Assembly: GCA_027487355.1 (NCBI GenBank)
Contig: JAIYDT010000348.1
Location: 1-33,395 of the forward strand
DNA from: Verrucomicrobiaceae bacterium
GTDB lineage: Bacteria > Verrucomicrobiota > Verrucomicrobiia > Verrucomicrobiales > Akkermansiaceae
Length of the DNA: 33,395 bases
Reading direction: 5' to 3'
Part shown: positions 1 through 8,998 of the stretch, piece by piece
Numbering within the stretch: the first letter of the stretch is position 1
How the letters are laid out: each line of letters starts with the position of its first letter
Program-made: the position numbers and the translations under genes
The notes under the pieces: model-generated
Told to the model about the DNA's origin: nothing
Seen by the model: only the letters and a program-made list of their open reading frames with translations
The model's database searches: none

Positions 1-1
1 C

Positions 2-3000
2 AACCGCGGACTCACCAAGGCAGGTTCCGGCACGTTGGTTCTCAACGGAGCAAACAGCTATGGAGGCCTGACGAACATCACCGCTGGCGTGCTGCGCATC
101 ACGAACGCGACGGGACTCGGTGCCGTAACGGGTGGAGTCACCCAATCCGGGACCAGTGCTCTCGAGCTCGACGGCACGGGCGCCGACTTCTCCGTCGGTG
201 CGGAAGCTCTAACGATCAATGGCGGAGGCATCACCAATCTCGGTGCGCTGCGCAACATCGCCGGCAACAACACCTACGGTGGCCCGATCACGATGGCGGC
301 ACAGTCTCGCATCAACTCGGATAGCGGCACTTTGACTCTCAACAATGCGGCAGCTGTCACTGCTCCAAACCTGACACTGGTTGTCGGTGGTGCAGGCAAT
401 ACGAACATTTCCGGTGCCGTGACGCTTGGATCGGGTGGCCTGGCCAAAGGCGACGGCGGTTCGCTCACATTGGGGGGAACGAATGTTTACTCGGGAAACA
501 CCACCCTGAGTGCCGGAACGCTCAATATCACCGGTTCGTGGACCGGAAACACGACGAGCTCGACGCTCGCCATTGGCGGCACGGCGGGCAATACCGTCAC
601 CAATGTCAGCGGAAACATCACGGCCTTCGGTTTCAACGGGGGATCGGTCAACGGTGCGGTCTCCGTTTACAATCAGACTGCGGGCCTCGCCAATTTCGCC
701 GGCAACGTCACCACGGGCGTCTACCTGGCGAGCGGGGTGGGAAGTTACGGTTACCTGAACATCACCGGCGGCACCTTCAAATCGGGCAGGCGCTTCGGTA
801 TTGCCCAGGCGCTGAATGTCGCGGTTCAGTCAACCGGCATTACCTATGTTGGCGGCACCGGCGTTCTTGATATGACCAACAGCGAGTGGGCCCTGAACTA
901 CAGCCATGGTCAGGTCACTGTGGCTGGAAGCGGCCTCATTGACCGCACTGGTGCGACCAACCCGTATGGCATCATCATGAATTCGACCGTCGCAGGCGGT
1001 CAGTATGGCGTGCTGAATGTTGCGGGGGGATCCTTTGTCACGACGACCCAGCCCATCCAATTCGGGAACAGCACCACCGCTTCCAATGGCAACAACAACA
1101 CGGCGCTGATCAATCTCGCGGCAGGAACGCTGCAGGTGGGAACTCCGATGACCACCTCTCTTCCGACAGCCGGAGCCAACAATGCCTACGTGAATTTTGC
1201 CGGCGGCACCCTGAAGACCTCGGCAGCGGTGGCGAACTGGATTCCCGCTTCCAGTGGGGCAATCACGTTCACTTCGACCTTGTTCGGAGCCATCGACAAC
1301 AGCGCGCTTTCAGGTGCGCCATCCTTCGGTGGTGGTCTAACCCTCGACTCGAACGGCTTCAACTCATCCTTGAGCAACGTCCTTTCCGCTGCGGTTGGTG
1401 ACGGGGTCGCTCAAAGCAGCCTCAGTGTGACGGGTGGCTCCGGCTACGTCGGGGCACCGGAAGTCATCTTCTCGGGCGGCACCCTCGCAAGCGGCGGAAG
1501 TCCTGCATCAGGCTATGCCCTGATCAGCGGTGGTGCAGTGACCGGCATCGTCATCACCTCGCCTGGTGCCTACACTTCCGCGCCTACAGTCACTCTGACG
1601 GGTGGCGGCGGAACCGGTGCGAGCGTCAGTGTCGGAACCCTTGTCGCCAACACCAGCGGCGGACTCACCAAGACTGGCACCGGGACCCTCACCCTTACCG
1701 GAGCGAACACCTACACGGGTGCCACTCTCGTCTCGGCGGGCACCCTGCAACTGAACTCATCAGCGGCGGGAGCTCTCACGACCAGCGGTGTGACGGTGGG
1801 TGCTGGCGGAACACTCGGGTTCACCTCGGCGACGGCTTCCACTCTGGACCTCTCCGGCAAACCCCTGACTCTCAGCGGTGGCACCTTGAACTTCGATGTC
1901 GGTGCCTCAGGCATCAATGACGCCATCACCGTTCAGGATTTCACCCTCACCGCCAACAGTTCGCTGACCTTCAATTCCCTCGGTGGCCTGTCGGAGGGTG
2001 GCAGCTACACCTTGCTGACATCTGCCAATCCGATCACCAACGGCGGCTCGTTCACCCTTTCCGGACAAACGGTCGGCCGGGTGACCCTTACCCCGACGAT
2101 CAACGCCAACACCATCACTGTGGCGACCACCGTTGACGAGAGCCAGTGGGGGGTGGACGGCAACGGCAACTGGAGTCTGGCGGGCAATTGGACCGGATAC
2201 CTTCCGGGGACCGCTGGCGACGCCGCGCTTTTCGGCCCGGCGATCACAGCACCCGTAACGGTGAGTGTCGATACTCCGCAGAGTGTCGGTTACATCCGCT
2301 TCAACAATGCCAACGCCTACACCATCGGCTCCAACGGCAGCAGCTTCCTGACGCTCAACAATGGTGCAAGTCCCGCTGTGGTAACCGTGAGCTCCGGTTC
2401 ACACACGATTGCTGAAAACATCGCCCTGCTGAGCAACTTGGGGGTGCTTCCTGCCACAGGAACAACGCTCACCATCAGCGGTATTGTCAGCGGAACTGGT
2501 CGGACGCTGGACGTCAATGGGCCAGGCACCTTGGTGCTTTCGGCCGCAAATACCTACACCGGCGCAACGACAGTCAACAATGCCACACTGAGCCTCACCG
2601 GCTCCCTGACTGGTGGCGCGGCGGTAACGATCAGCGGCAGCGGAGTGCTGAACGAAAGCGCGAGCGGCATCATCAGCGGTGCGGCCACGGTCACCCACAA
2701 CAGCACCGGCGCCAGTATCCTCGCGGGTGTCAATACCTATAGCGGAGCAACGACCGTCAGCAACGGCTCGCTCACACTCTCGGGCAACCGCACGGGTAGC
2801 AGCGGTGCTTTCAACGTTGGCACCGTGGCAGGGCAGAATGCCACGTTGACCATCTCCAATGGCAGCTATGCGCTTGGAGCCAATGCGATGAACGTGGGCA
2901 ACGCACCCACGACTGCTGCCACGGCTACTGTGAATCAATCGGCAGGTGCCATCAGTTTCAGCAGTGGCAATGCGGTTCTGCTCGGTCAGAACACCGTCGG

Positions 3001-6000
3001 CAACCAAGGTGTCTACAACCTGTCGGGTGGGTCGATCACGACCTTTGCCAGCGCCACTCGGGGCATCATTCTCGGTGTTAATTCCAATCCGACCCCAGGA
3101 ATCAACAGCGGGGGGGGCACATTCAACCTCAGCGGGACCGGCACGCTCAACATGACCGCAGCCAGTGGTGGCGGTGGTGATGCTCTTCTGGAAATCGGAC
3201 GCTCCGATACAACTGCCAACAACACGACGAATGCTTTCAATCAAATCGGCGGGACGGCCAATGTCGGAATTCTTACCATGGGTGGTGCGACATCAGGCTC
3301 CACGGGTGTGAACGCGACTTTGAGCCTGACCGCTGGCACCTTCACGGCCAATCAGTTCACGGTTCTTTCAGCGGGTGCTTCGAACGCCTCCTCGATCACG
3401 ATCGGAGGAACTGCGCAGGTAACGCTGCCTGCCATCCCATCCACAAAAGGCTCGGCATCGACTGCGGCCATCACTTTTGATTCGACCACCGGCTATCTCA
3501 GACCGACAGCGACCAGCGCGTCCTACATGCCTGCTGCCGTATTCAATGGTGGCGCGAAGCTGACCGCCAACGGGGCCAAGATCGATACCAACGGGTTCGA
3601 CATCACGATCGGTCAGGTTCTCGAAGATAACACATCCCTCGGGACCCTGACAAAGTCAGGATTGGGCAACCTGACCCTCTCTGGAGTCAATACCTACACC
3701 GGCACCACCACCATCAGCGCCGGCACCTTGACGATCAACGAGGGCTCGATCGCCGGATCCAGCAACATTGTGAACAATGGAGCTCTGGCCTATGCTCTCA
3801 CCACCAATCCCCGCACTTATGCAAATGCAATCACCGGCTCTGGCTCCCTGACGAAGAGTGGCACGAACTTGCTCACCCTCTCAGGTGCCAACTCCTACTC
3901 CGGAAACACCAACGTGACTGGAGGCACGCTGCAGATCTCCGGCTCGACGAATACGGGGTCGTCGACCCTGAATGTCGGCAGTGGCTCCGCTGGTGCATTG
4001 ACCGTTGCGACCGGTGGTTCCTTCACAACCACGGGAGCCCTGAACCTGGGTTCAGGTAATATTGGAAATGCCCTTACGGTGCAGACAGGTGCCACGATGA
4101 ATGTTGGCTCCATTGCCAACCCATGGGGCAGCAACTACACAGTGAATGGGACCCTCACCTCGGCAGGGGCATGGACGGTTTCCACAACTAGAACAACCGA
4201 CACATTCAATGGCTCAGGCACCATCAACGCCTCGTCATTGACCCTGGGCAATGCCACCACGGGAGTGAACTACACTGGCTCGGGAACGATCAACCTGTCG
4301 GGATCGGTGACGGTCGCCTCTAGCAATGGCACCGGAGCTCCATTCTACACCCAAACAAGCGGCACCTTGAATGCCGGCAGCGTGTTGCTTGGCGATAACG
4401 TTACCAACACAGCGGGTTCGCGCACCTTCAACCTGACAGGTGGGCGAGTGAACCTCGGCGCAGGAGGCATTGCTTCGACCGGCACTACCGCAGCAACCCG
4501 TGTTGTCAACCTCGGCACTGGCACTCTCGGCGCTAGCGCAAATTGGTCCAGCAGCTTGCCGATGAACCTCACGACCGTCGCTGGGGTGACGATCAACACG
4601 TTGGACTCGGTTGATAACACGACCGCTCGCACGATCACCCTGTCGGGCGTTCTTTCCGGCACCAGCAACTCCCTGACCAAGGAAGGTGCCGGGGTCCTGG
4701 TTCTCTCCGGCACCAACACCTACACCGGTCCCACGACCATCACTGAGGGAACGATCCGACTCGGCGCGGCCGGCACAACTGGAGCGCTTGCTCCGACCAG
4801 CGCCATTACCAACAACGGCAGCTTGGTCATCGATCGCAGCAATGCTTCGGCTCAGGGAACTGACTTCGGCACGATCAGTGGAACTGGATCGCTGACACAG
4901 GCAGGATCAGGCACCACAACGCTCAATGCTGCCAACACCTACAGCGGCACAACCTCGATCACGGGGGGCACTCTCAGCGTATCAGCGGATAACAACCTCG
5001 GCACCGCTCCAGGATCAGCGACACCCGCCAGCCTGGTGATCAATGGAGGTGCTCTCTCAGCCAGTGCCAGCTTTACTTTGAACTCCAATCGAGGGATCGC
5101 CCTGGGCACAACCGGCATCACCGGCGGCACGATTGGTGTTGCCGCCGGAACACTGAGCTACGGTGGCGTCATTGCCGACAATGGCGGAACGAACTTCCTC
5201 ACCAAGACTGGAGCGGGCACGTTGACGCTCTCCGGTGCGAACAGCTACAGCGGTGGCACGACGATCAGTGCCGGCATCATCAACGCAACCACCAGCAACA
5301 ATGTGCTCGGTAGCGGAGATATTACCTTCAACGGCGGTGCGCGATTGGAGTTGGGCGCACTGACATTAGCCAATGCGATCAACCTGGGCAGCAACACCGG
5401 AGCAGTCGGAAGAGGAATGGTCGAAGGCACCAATGGTGTTTCGACGATTTCAGGGCCGATCTCGGTTACCGCAGGACCCGCTGCTGGCGGAACTTTCGCC
5501 ACGACTGGCGCAGGCACACTTCTGAATGTGGATGGTGCGATTACGGCGACACCTGCCTCGACAGTCGTGTCCGTGAGAGTGGGTAACGTCAACTTTGGAG
5601 GCGGCGGCAACTACACCGATCTGAGAGTCAGTCGCAACGTTGGACTCAACGCCAACAACGGCATTGCCACCACGGCCGTCATGACTGTGGGTGCCTCGGA
5701 GATTTGCGTCGTCGATTTGAAGGGCTTCAATCAGAGCCTTGCTGGCATGATCAAGGGTGCTCAACCCGCTTCTGTGGTCAACGGCACGGCTGCCACGACC
5801 AGCACGCTGACACTTGCCAATTCAGCCAACAGCACCAACGCGGTCATTCTCGCAGGAACGGGTGCGGGAACCTTGGCCATCACTCAGGCTGGATCAGCGG
5901 TTCAAACCCTGAGCGGCGTGAACACCTACACTGGAGCGACAACCGTCAGCAGCGGCACGCTCGCAGCGGGTGTCGCTTCCGTGACGAATACCAGCGGCGC

Positions 6001-6964
6001 GTTTGGCAACAACTCGGCCGTGGTCATGGCTGACAATGCCACTGCAATCCTGGACATCACCGGCTTCAACACACAGATCGGTTCCATTACCGGTGGTGGA
6101 GCGACCGGCGGCAATGTGACCCTCGGGGCTGCAACCCTGACTGTGGGTGGTGACAATACCAGCCCCACAGCCTATGCCGGGGTCATTTCAGGAACTGGTG
6201 GGCTGACCAAGATCGGAACCGGGACACAGATTCTTACAGGAACCAACACCTACACAGGTGCCACGAGCGTTTCCGCAGGCACTCTGGCCCTCGTAGGAGG
6301 CAGTCAAGCATCGCCCATCACGGTAAGTCCTGGCGCATCCCTGAGCTTCACCCTCGGGTCATCAACGTCCTCGACGAGCACCTTCAATGTCAGCTCCGGC
6401 ACAATCAAGATCACCGGCACCCCGACATTGCCCAGCTACACCTTGATCAGTGCCTCGACCGGCATTACCGGCACGCCGACACTGGATGCAGCCATTCCTG
6501 GCTATGTTCTGAAAGCCGTGGGCAACACCCTCGTTCTGGAGAATCCTTACGAGGTTTGGGCCGCTGCCACTGGTGCGACCGGAGGCAAAGCCGCTGACCC
6601 GGATGGCGATGGCTACAACAACCTCATGGAATTCGCCTTCGGAACGGATCCAACCACGAACTCGGCGGGTTCCATCGCCTACTCCGGTGGTGCGGTCACT
6701 GCCACTGGGCAGCCAGTGCTCGAAGAAGACGGCGGCGTCTATTACGCCGTGTTCGCTCGCCGCACTGACTACGTCGCTGCCGGCTTGACCTACACGGTGC
6801 AGTTCACCGCCGGTCTCGATCAGTGGGTCACCAGCGTGACGGTGCCGACGGTCGTCGCGACTGATGGCACGATCGATGCGGTGCGCGTGCCGTTCCCGAA
6901 TTTCGTCGCATCTCCCAGTGGACCGAAGAAGCCCCATTTCTTCCGTGTCACAATCGCGGATTGA
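2..6964 (+). CDS. Giant autotransporter-associated beta-strand (PATR) repeat protein, C-terminal part (5' partial)
   Basis: The reading frame is open at the left edge, so the start lies upstream; 2320 residues are visible. It is a Gly/Thr/Ser/Asn-rich beta-helical surface or secreted protein. At least 12 copies of the PATR motif (LTKxGxGTLTLSGxNTYTGxTTxSxGTL, Pfam PF12951/TIGR02601 type) are visible, the first at about nt 8-95 and the last at about 6200-6290. Near 1434-1620 there are two GSGYxxAP-type stretches. The C-terminus is not a transporter barrel. It is a module with a DPDGDGYNNLMEF motif (from nt 6596), like a thrombospondin type 3 calcium loop, followed by an Ig-like stretch ending in HFFRVTIAD. 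Adhesion or polymer binding is plausible but unproven. The next gene, on the same strand 40 bases downstream, also carries a PATR motif, so the two may be co-expressed. The family assignment is firm and the function is unknown. Confidence 0.9.
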   Translation, partial: NRGLTKAGSGTLVLNGANSYGGLTNITAGVLRITNATGLGAVTGGVTQSGTSALELDGTGADFSVGAEALTINGGGITNLGALRNIAGNNTYGGPITMAAQSRINSDSGTLTLNNAAAVTAPNLTLVVGGAGNTNISGAVTLGSGGLAKGDGGSLTLGGTNVYSGNTTLSAGTLNITGSWTGNTTSSTLAIGGTAGNTVTNVSGNITAFGFNGGSVNGAVSVYNQTAGLANFAGNVTTGVYLASGVGSYGYLNITGGTFKSGRRFGIAQALNVAVQSTGITYVGGTGVLDMTNSEWALNYSHGQVTVAGSGLIDRTGATNPYGIIMNSTVAGGQYGVLNVAGGSFVTTTQPIQFGNSTTASNGNNNTALINLAAGTLQVGTPMTTSLPTAGANNAYVNFAGGTLKTSAAVANWIPASSGAITFTSTLFGAIDNSALSGAPSFGGGLTLDSNGFNSSLSNVLSAAVGDGVAQSSLSVTGGSGYVGAPEVIFSGGTLASGGSPASGYALISGGAVTGIVITSPGAYTSAPTVTLTGGGGTGASVSVGTLVANTSGGLTKTGTGTLTLTGANTYTGATLVSAGTLQLNSSAAGALTTSGVTVGAGGTLGFTSATASTLDLSGKPLTLSGGTLNFDVGASGINDAITVQDFTLTANSSLTFNSLGGLSEGGSYTLLTSANPITNGGSFTLSGQTVGRVTLTPTINANTITVATTVDESQWGVDGNGNWSLAGNWTGYLPGTAGDAALFGPAITAPVTVSVDTPQSVGYIRFNNANAYTIGSNGSSFLTLNNGASPAVVTVSSGSHTIAENIALLSNLGVLPATGTTLTISGIVSGTGRTLDVNGPGTLVLSAANTYTGATTVNNATLSLTGSLTGGAAVTISGSGVLNESASGIISGAATVTHNSTGASILAGVNTYSGATTVSNGSLTLSGNRTGSSGAFNVGTVAGQNATLTISNGSYALGANAMNVGNAPTTAATATVNQSAGAISFSSGNAVLLGQNTVGNQGVYNLSGGSITTFASATRGIILGVNSNPTPGINSGGGTFNLSGTGTLNMTAASGGGGDALLEIGRSDTTANNTTNAFNQIGGTANVGILTMGGATSGSTGVNATLSLTAGTFTANQFTVLSAGASNASSITIGGTAQVTLPAIPSTKGSASTAAITFDSTTGYLRPTATSASYMPAAVFNGGAKLTANGAKIDTNGFDITIGQVLEDNTSLGTLTKSGLGNLTLSGVNTYTGTTTISAGTLTINEGSIAGSSNIVNNGALAYALTTNPRTYANAITGSGSLTKSGTNLLTLSGANSYSGNTNVTGGTLQISGSTNTGSSTLNVGSGSAGALTVATGGSFTTTGALNLGSGNIGNALTVQTGATMNVGSIANPWGSNYTVNGTLTSAGAWTVSTTRTTDTFNGSGTINASSLTLGNATTGVNYTGSGTINLSGSVTVASSNGTGAPFYTQTSGTLNAGSVLLGDNVTNTAGSRTFNLTGGRVNLGAGGIASTGTTAATRVVNLGTGTLGASANWSSSLPMNLTTVAGVTINTLDSVDNTTARTITLSGVLSGTSNSLTKEGAGVLVLSGTNTYTGPTTITEGTIRLGAAGTTGALAPTSAITNNGSLVIDRSNASAQGTDFGTISGTGSLTQAGSGTTTLNAANTYSGTTSITGGTLSVSADNNLGTAPGSATPASLVINGGALSASASFTLNSNRGIALGTTGITGGTIGVAAGTLSYGGVIADNGGTNFLTKTGAGTLTLSGANSYSGGTTISAGIINATTSNNVLGSGDITFNGGARLELGALTLANAINLGSNTGAVGRGMVEGTNGVSTISGPISVTAGPAAGGTFATTGAGTLLNVDGAITATPASTVVSVRVGNVNFGGGGNYTDLRVSRNVGLNANNGIATTAVMTVGASEICVVDLKGFNQSLAGMIKGAQPASVVNGTAATTSTLTLANSANSTNAVILAGTGAGTLAITQAGSAVQTLSGVNTYTGATTVSSGTLAAGVASVTNTSGAFGNNSAVVMADNATAILDITGFNTQIGSITGGGATGGNVTLGAATLTVGGDNTSPTAYAGVISGTGGLTKIGTGTQILTGTNTYTGATSVSAGTLALVGGSQASPITVSPGASLSFTLGSSTSSTSTFNVSSGTIKITGTPTLPSYTLISASTGITGTPTLDAAIPGYVLKAVGNTLVLENPYEVWAAATGATGGKAADPDGDGYNNLMEFAFGTDPTTNSAGSIAYSGGAVTATGQPVLEEDGGVYYAVFARRTDYVAAGLTYTVQFTAGLDQWVTSVTVPTVVATDGTIDAVRVPFPNFVASPSGPKKPHFFRVTIAD

Positions 6965-7004
6965 TTCATTTGGCTGCCTGTAAACCCACAACTACCGAGA
7001 TCGA

Positions 7005-8318
7005 ATGAAATCAAAGGGCTTTTCCATCGCTGGCATCCTGAGTTGGTCCTTCCTGCTTCCAGCCTCTGCGGATGTCATCTACAGCAATCTCCGGAACATC
7101 ACCATCCCGACCAATTTCTCGGGGGTGTATTTGAATTTGGAAACGGGAAGCTGGAATACGAACATCAACAGCCCGCAGGCAGGCTGGGACCTCAATCCGT
7201 TCTTTGGCGGATCGGTCCTTTGGAACAGCCCTACCTTCCAACCTGTCCGCACCGGGACGGGAGAGATGGATGCGGTGGTGAATGTGGCAGCGGGTTCGAC
7301 CGTCGGCAGCGGCAGCACTTACTCCACCTTCGTCCAAGGTTCGGGCGGAGAGAATCCCGGTGATCCGGGTTATGGTATCTCTGAAACCCACATGGGTGCC
7401 GGGGTTGGCCAGTTCGTCTCCGGCACCGAAGGCTATCTCGGCTTCCGCCTCAACGGCAGTGACTACGGCTACATGCGGGTCGTCCTCACCAACAACGGCA
7501 GCGGAGCCGTCATCAAGGACTGGGCCTATGACACCAGCGGAGCCTCCGTCGTTGTCGGCGGCATCCGCCAGGTCGGCCAGGACGTGATCCTCTCCTCCGG
7601 CTTCACCCTCGGTTCTGCCGTCGTCAACTCCGGCGGGACCACCAACCTCGTCAAAACCGGAGCCGGCACCAACATCCTGGGTGCCACCAGCACCTACACC
7701 GGCACCACGACGGTTAACGAAGGCAAGCTGCTCATCACCGGAAACCTTGCCAACACCAGCGCCGTCATCGTCAACGATGGAGGCACCCTTGGCGGCAACG
7801 GCAGCATCGCCGGCAGCGTCACCCTCGAAAGCGGGGCCACGATCTCGGCAGGCGAGGGGATCGACACCCTCACCACCGGCGGCAACACCTGGAACGGCAG
7901 TTCATCCCTCATCTTCCAGTTCAGCACCGATGGCGGCAGTGGCGCGGCAGGCAGCGAGTGGGATCAACTCGGCATCAACGGCGGGCTTGATCTCAGCGCA
8001 GCGTCCAGCAGCAATCAGATTTCACTGTCCCTGCTGAGCATGTCCAACGCCACCTCCTCCGGGTTGCTTGGATCCTGGGACGCGAACTCCAATGCCACCT
8101 GGTCTGGAATTGTCACCACCACCTCCGGCATCACCAGCTTCGCGAGCGACAAATTCCTGATCGACACCACGAACTTCCAGAACCCACTCAATGGCAGCTT
8201 TTCGGTGGTGCTCAACGGCAGCAACCTCGATCTGGTCTATACCACCGTTCCCGAACCCGGAGCGTCCCTGCTCGGCGGGTTGGGTCTGCTCATCCTGCTG
8301 CAACGGCGCAGACGCTGA
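7005..8318 (+). CDS. PEP-CTERM protein with one PATR motif
   Basis: This is a 437-residue exported protein. Residues 1-22 (MKSKGFSIAGILSWSFLLPASA) have the shape of a signal peptide. The middle contains GYLGFRLNGSDYGYMRVVL, a pattern common in PEP-CTERM proteins. A PATR motif starts near residue 213 (NLVKTGAGTNIL, then STYTGTTTVNEGKL). The last 23 residues are a PEP-CTERM signal: VPEP, a hydrophobic helix (ASLLGGLGLLILL), then QRRRR. In this family the tail is recognised by an exosortase, which cleaves it and anchors or releases the protein at the outer surface; no exosortase gene is in the window. The ATG at 7005 was chosen because it begins the signal peptide. It follows the giant PATR gene by 40 bases with no terminator between, suggesting one transcript. 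The specific role is unknown. Confidence 0.92.
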   Translation: MKSKGFSIAGILSWSFLLPASADVIYSNLRNITIPTNFSGVYLNLETGSWNTNINSPQAGWDLNPFFGGSVLWNSPTFQPVRTGTGEMDAVVNVAAGSTVGSGSTYSTFVQGSGGENPGDPGYGISETHMGAGVGQFVSGTEGYLGFRLNGSDYGYMRVVLTNNGSGAVIKDWAYDTSGASVVVGGIRQVGQDVILSSGFTLGSAVVNSGGTTNLVKTGAGTNILGATSTYTGTTTVNEGKLLITGNLANTSAVIVNDGGTLGGNGSIAGSVTLESGATISAGEGIDTLTTGGNTWNGSSSLIFQFSTDGGSGAAGSEWDQLGINGGLDLSAASSSNQISLSLLSMSNATSSGLLGSWDANSNATWSGIVTTTSGITSFASDKFLIDTTNFQNPLNGSFSVVLNGSNLDLVYTTVPEPGASLLGGLGLLILLQRRRR

Positions 8319-8438
8319 GGGGTGGATCGAGTGTTTGGCTTTCTGACTCTGCAACAGGCTCCGCACCGTCTCCATCCTGCACTGCTCTCGTCGCCTGTCG
8401 GCTCGTAGCACCTCGACTCAAGGTGAAATCGATTGAGT

Positions 8439-8468
8439 CTGAAACGCGCAGGCTTCGCAGTGTTTCAG
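8439..8468. terminator. Possible bidirectional terminator hairpin between convergent genes
   Basis: CTGAAAC (8439-8445) and GTTTCAG (8462-8468) form a 7-bp stem around a 16-base loop. A second small hairpin, GACTGT/ACAGTC (8472-8492), follows directly. Both lie between the plus-strand PEP-CTERM gene ending at 8318 and the minus-strand gene ending at 8570, where a terminator is expected. There is no T-tract, so the call rests on position and the inverted repeats. Confidence 0.3.
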
Positions 8469-8569
8469 AGGGACTGTCTCAGAAGAACAGTCGAATCAAC
8501 TGTGTCTTGGGACAGCTGCTCATGAAGTTTCTAGCGCTGACTTCAGTGAGGTTGGAACGCTCGAAGAAC

Positions 8570-8929
8570 TCAATCCCCACCACCTCCACTGCTACTGCCT
8601 CCCCCAGAATCGCCACCGCCGCTGCTGTCGCTAAACCCACCATCGAATCCGCCGCCGCTGTCACTGTGGGAATGACTGCCGGAGTCGTGATGGGAATGCC
8701 CGTCCCAGCCCGTGTGGGCATGTTGGGACGGTTCGTGATGATGCGGAGGGGGGCTGCTGTCGATCGGTGGAAACATGCTGGAGTCCTGAAGCGGAAATCC
8801 GCTGTCAGACTGGGAGGCATCCGACCGTCGTCGGGGACCGCTTGAACGTTTTCCGTTTGCTTCTGTGGAAATCAGCATCACGGCGATCACGCCCCCAACG
8901 ACGAGGAAGAAGATCAAGAAAGGAAGCAT
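8570..8929 (-). CDS. Small membrane-anchored protein with His-, Ser- and Gly-rich tail
   Basis: This is a 119-residue protein. Residues 2-20 (LPFLIFFLVVGGVIAVMLI) form one N-terminal membrane segment. A basic stretch follows (KRSSGPRRRSD), then a disordered region with clustered histidines around residues 60-90 (PPPHHHEPSQHAH, HSHHDSGSHSHSD) and a tail of Gly/Ser/Asp (GGGDSGGGSSSGGGG). The anchor and the low-complexity tail are seen directly. Metal binding by the His clusters is inference. It lies 69 bases downstream of pdxA on the same strand and could be the last gene of that operon. The opposite strand has an overlapping open frame, but only this one begins with a plausible membrane segment. 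I recognise no family. Confidence 0.65.
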   Translation of the reverse strand: MLPFLIFFLVVGGVIAVMLISTEANGKRSSGPRRRSDASQSDSGFPLQDSSMFPPIDSSPPPHHHEPSQHAHTGWDGHSHHDSGSHSHSDSGGGFDGGFSDSSGGGDSGGGSSSGGGGD

Positions 8930-8998
8930 GGCGGGGAATCAGTTGGATCTGCTTGTTGTTCGCTCATGAAATGACCTGTCGGTTGAATCCCATCGTGC

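Noticed and set aside
1336-1341. TCTAAC hexamers at 208, 1336 and 13722 as extra octamer copies
   Set aside because: They match only six or seven bases (TCTAACG or TCTAACC) and were not counted.
2399-3244. 281-residue open frame antisense to the giant PATR gene, with other long antisense frames at 3895-4719 and 5245-5764
   Set aside because: These are mirror frames of a stop-poor repetitive gene. They have biased composition, no motifs and no signal.
2-6964. DNA-level tandem repeat or CRISPR-like array
   Set aside because: The repetition is at the protein level (PATR motifs). The DNA units are diverged and irregularly spaced.
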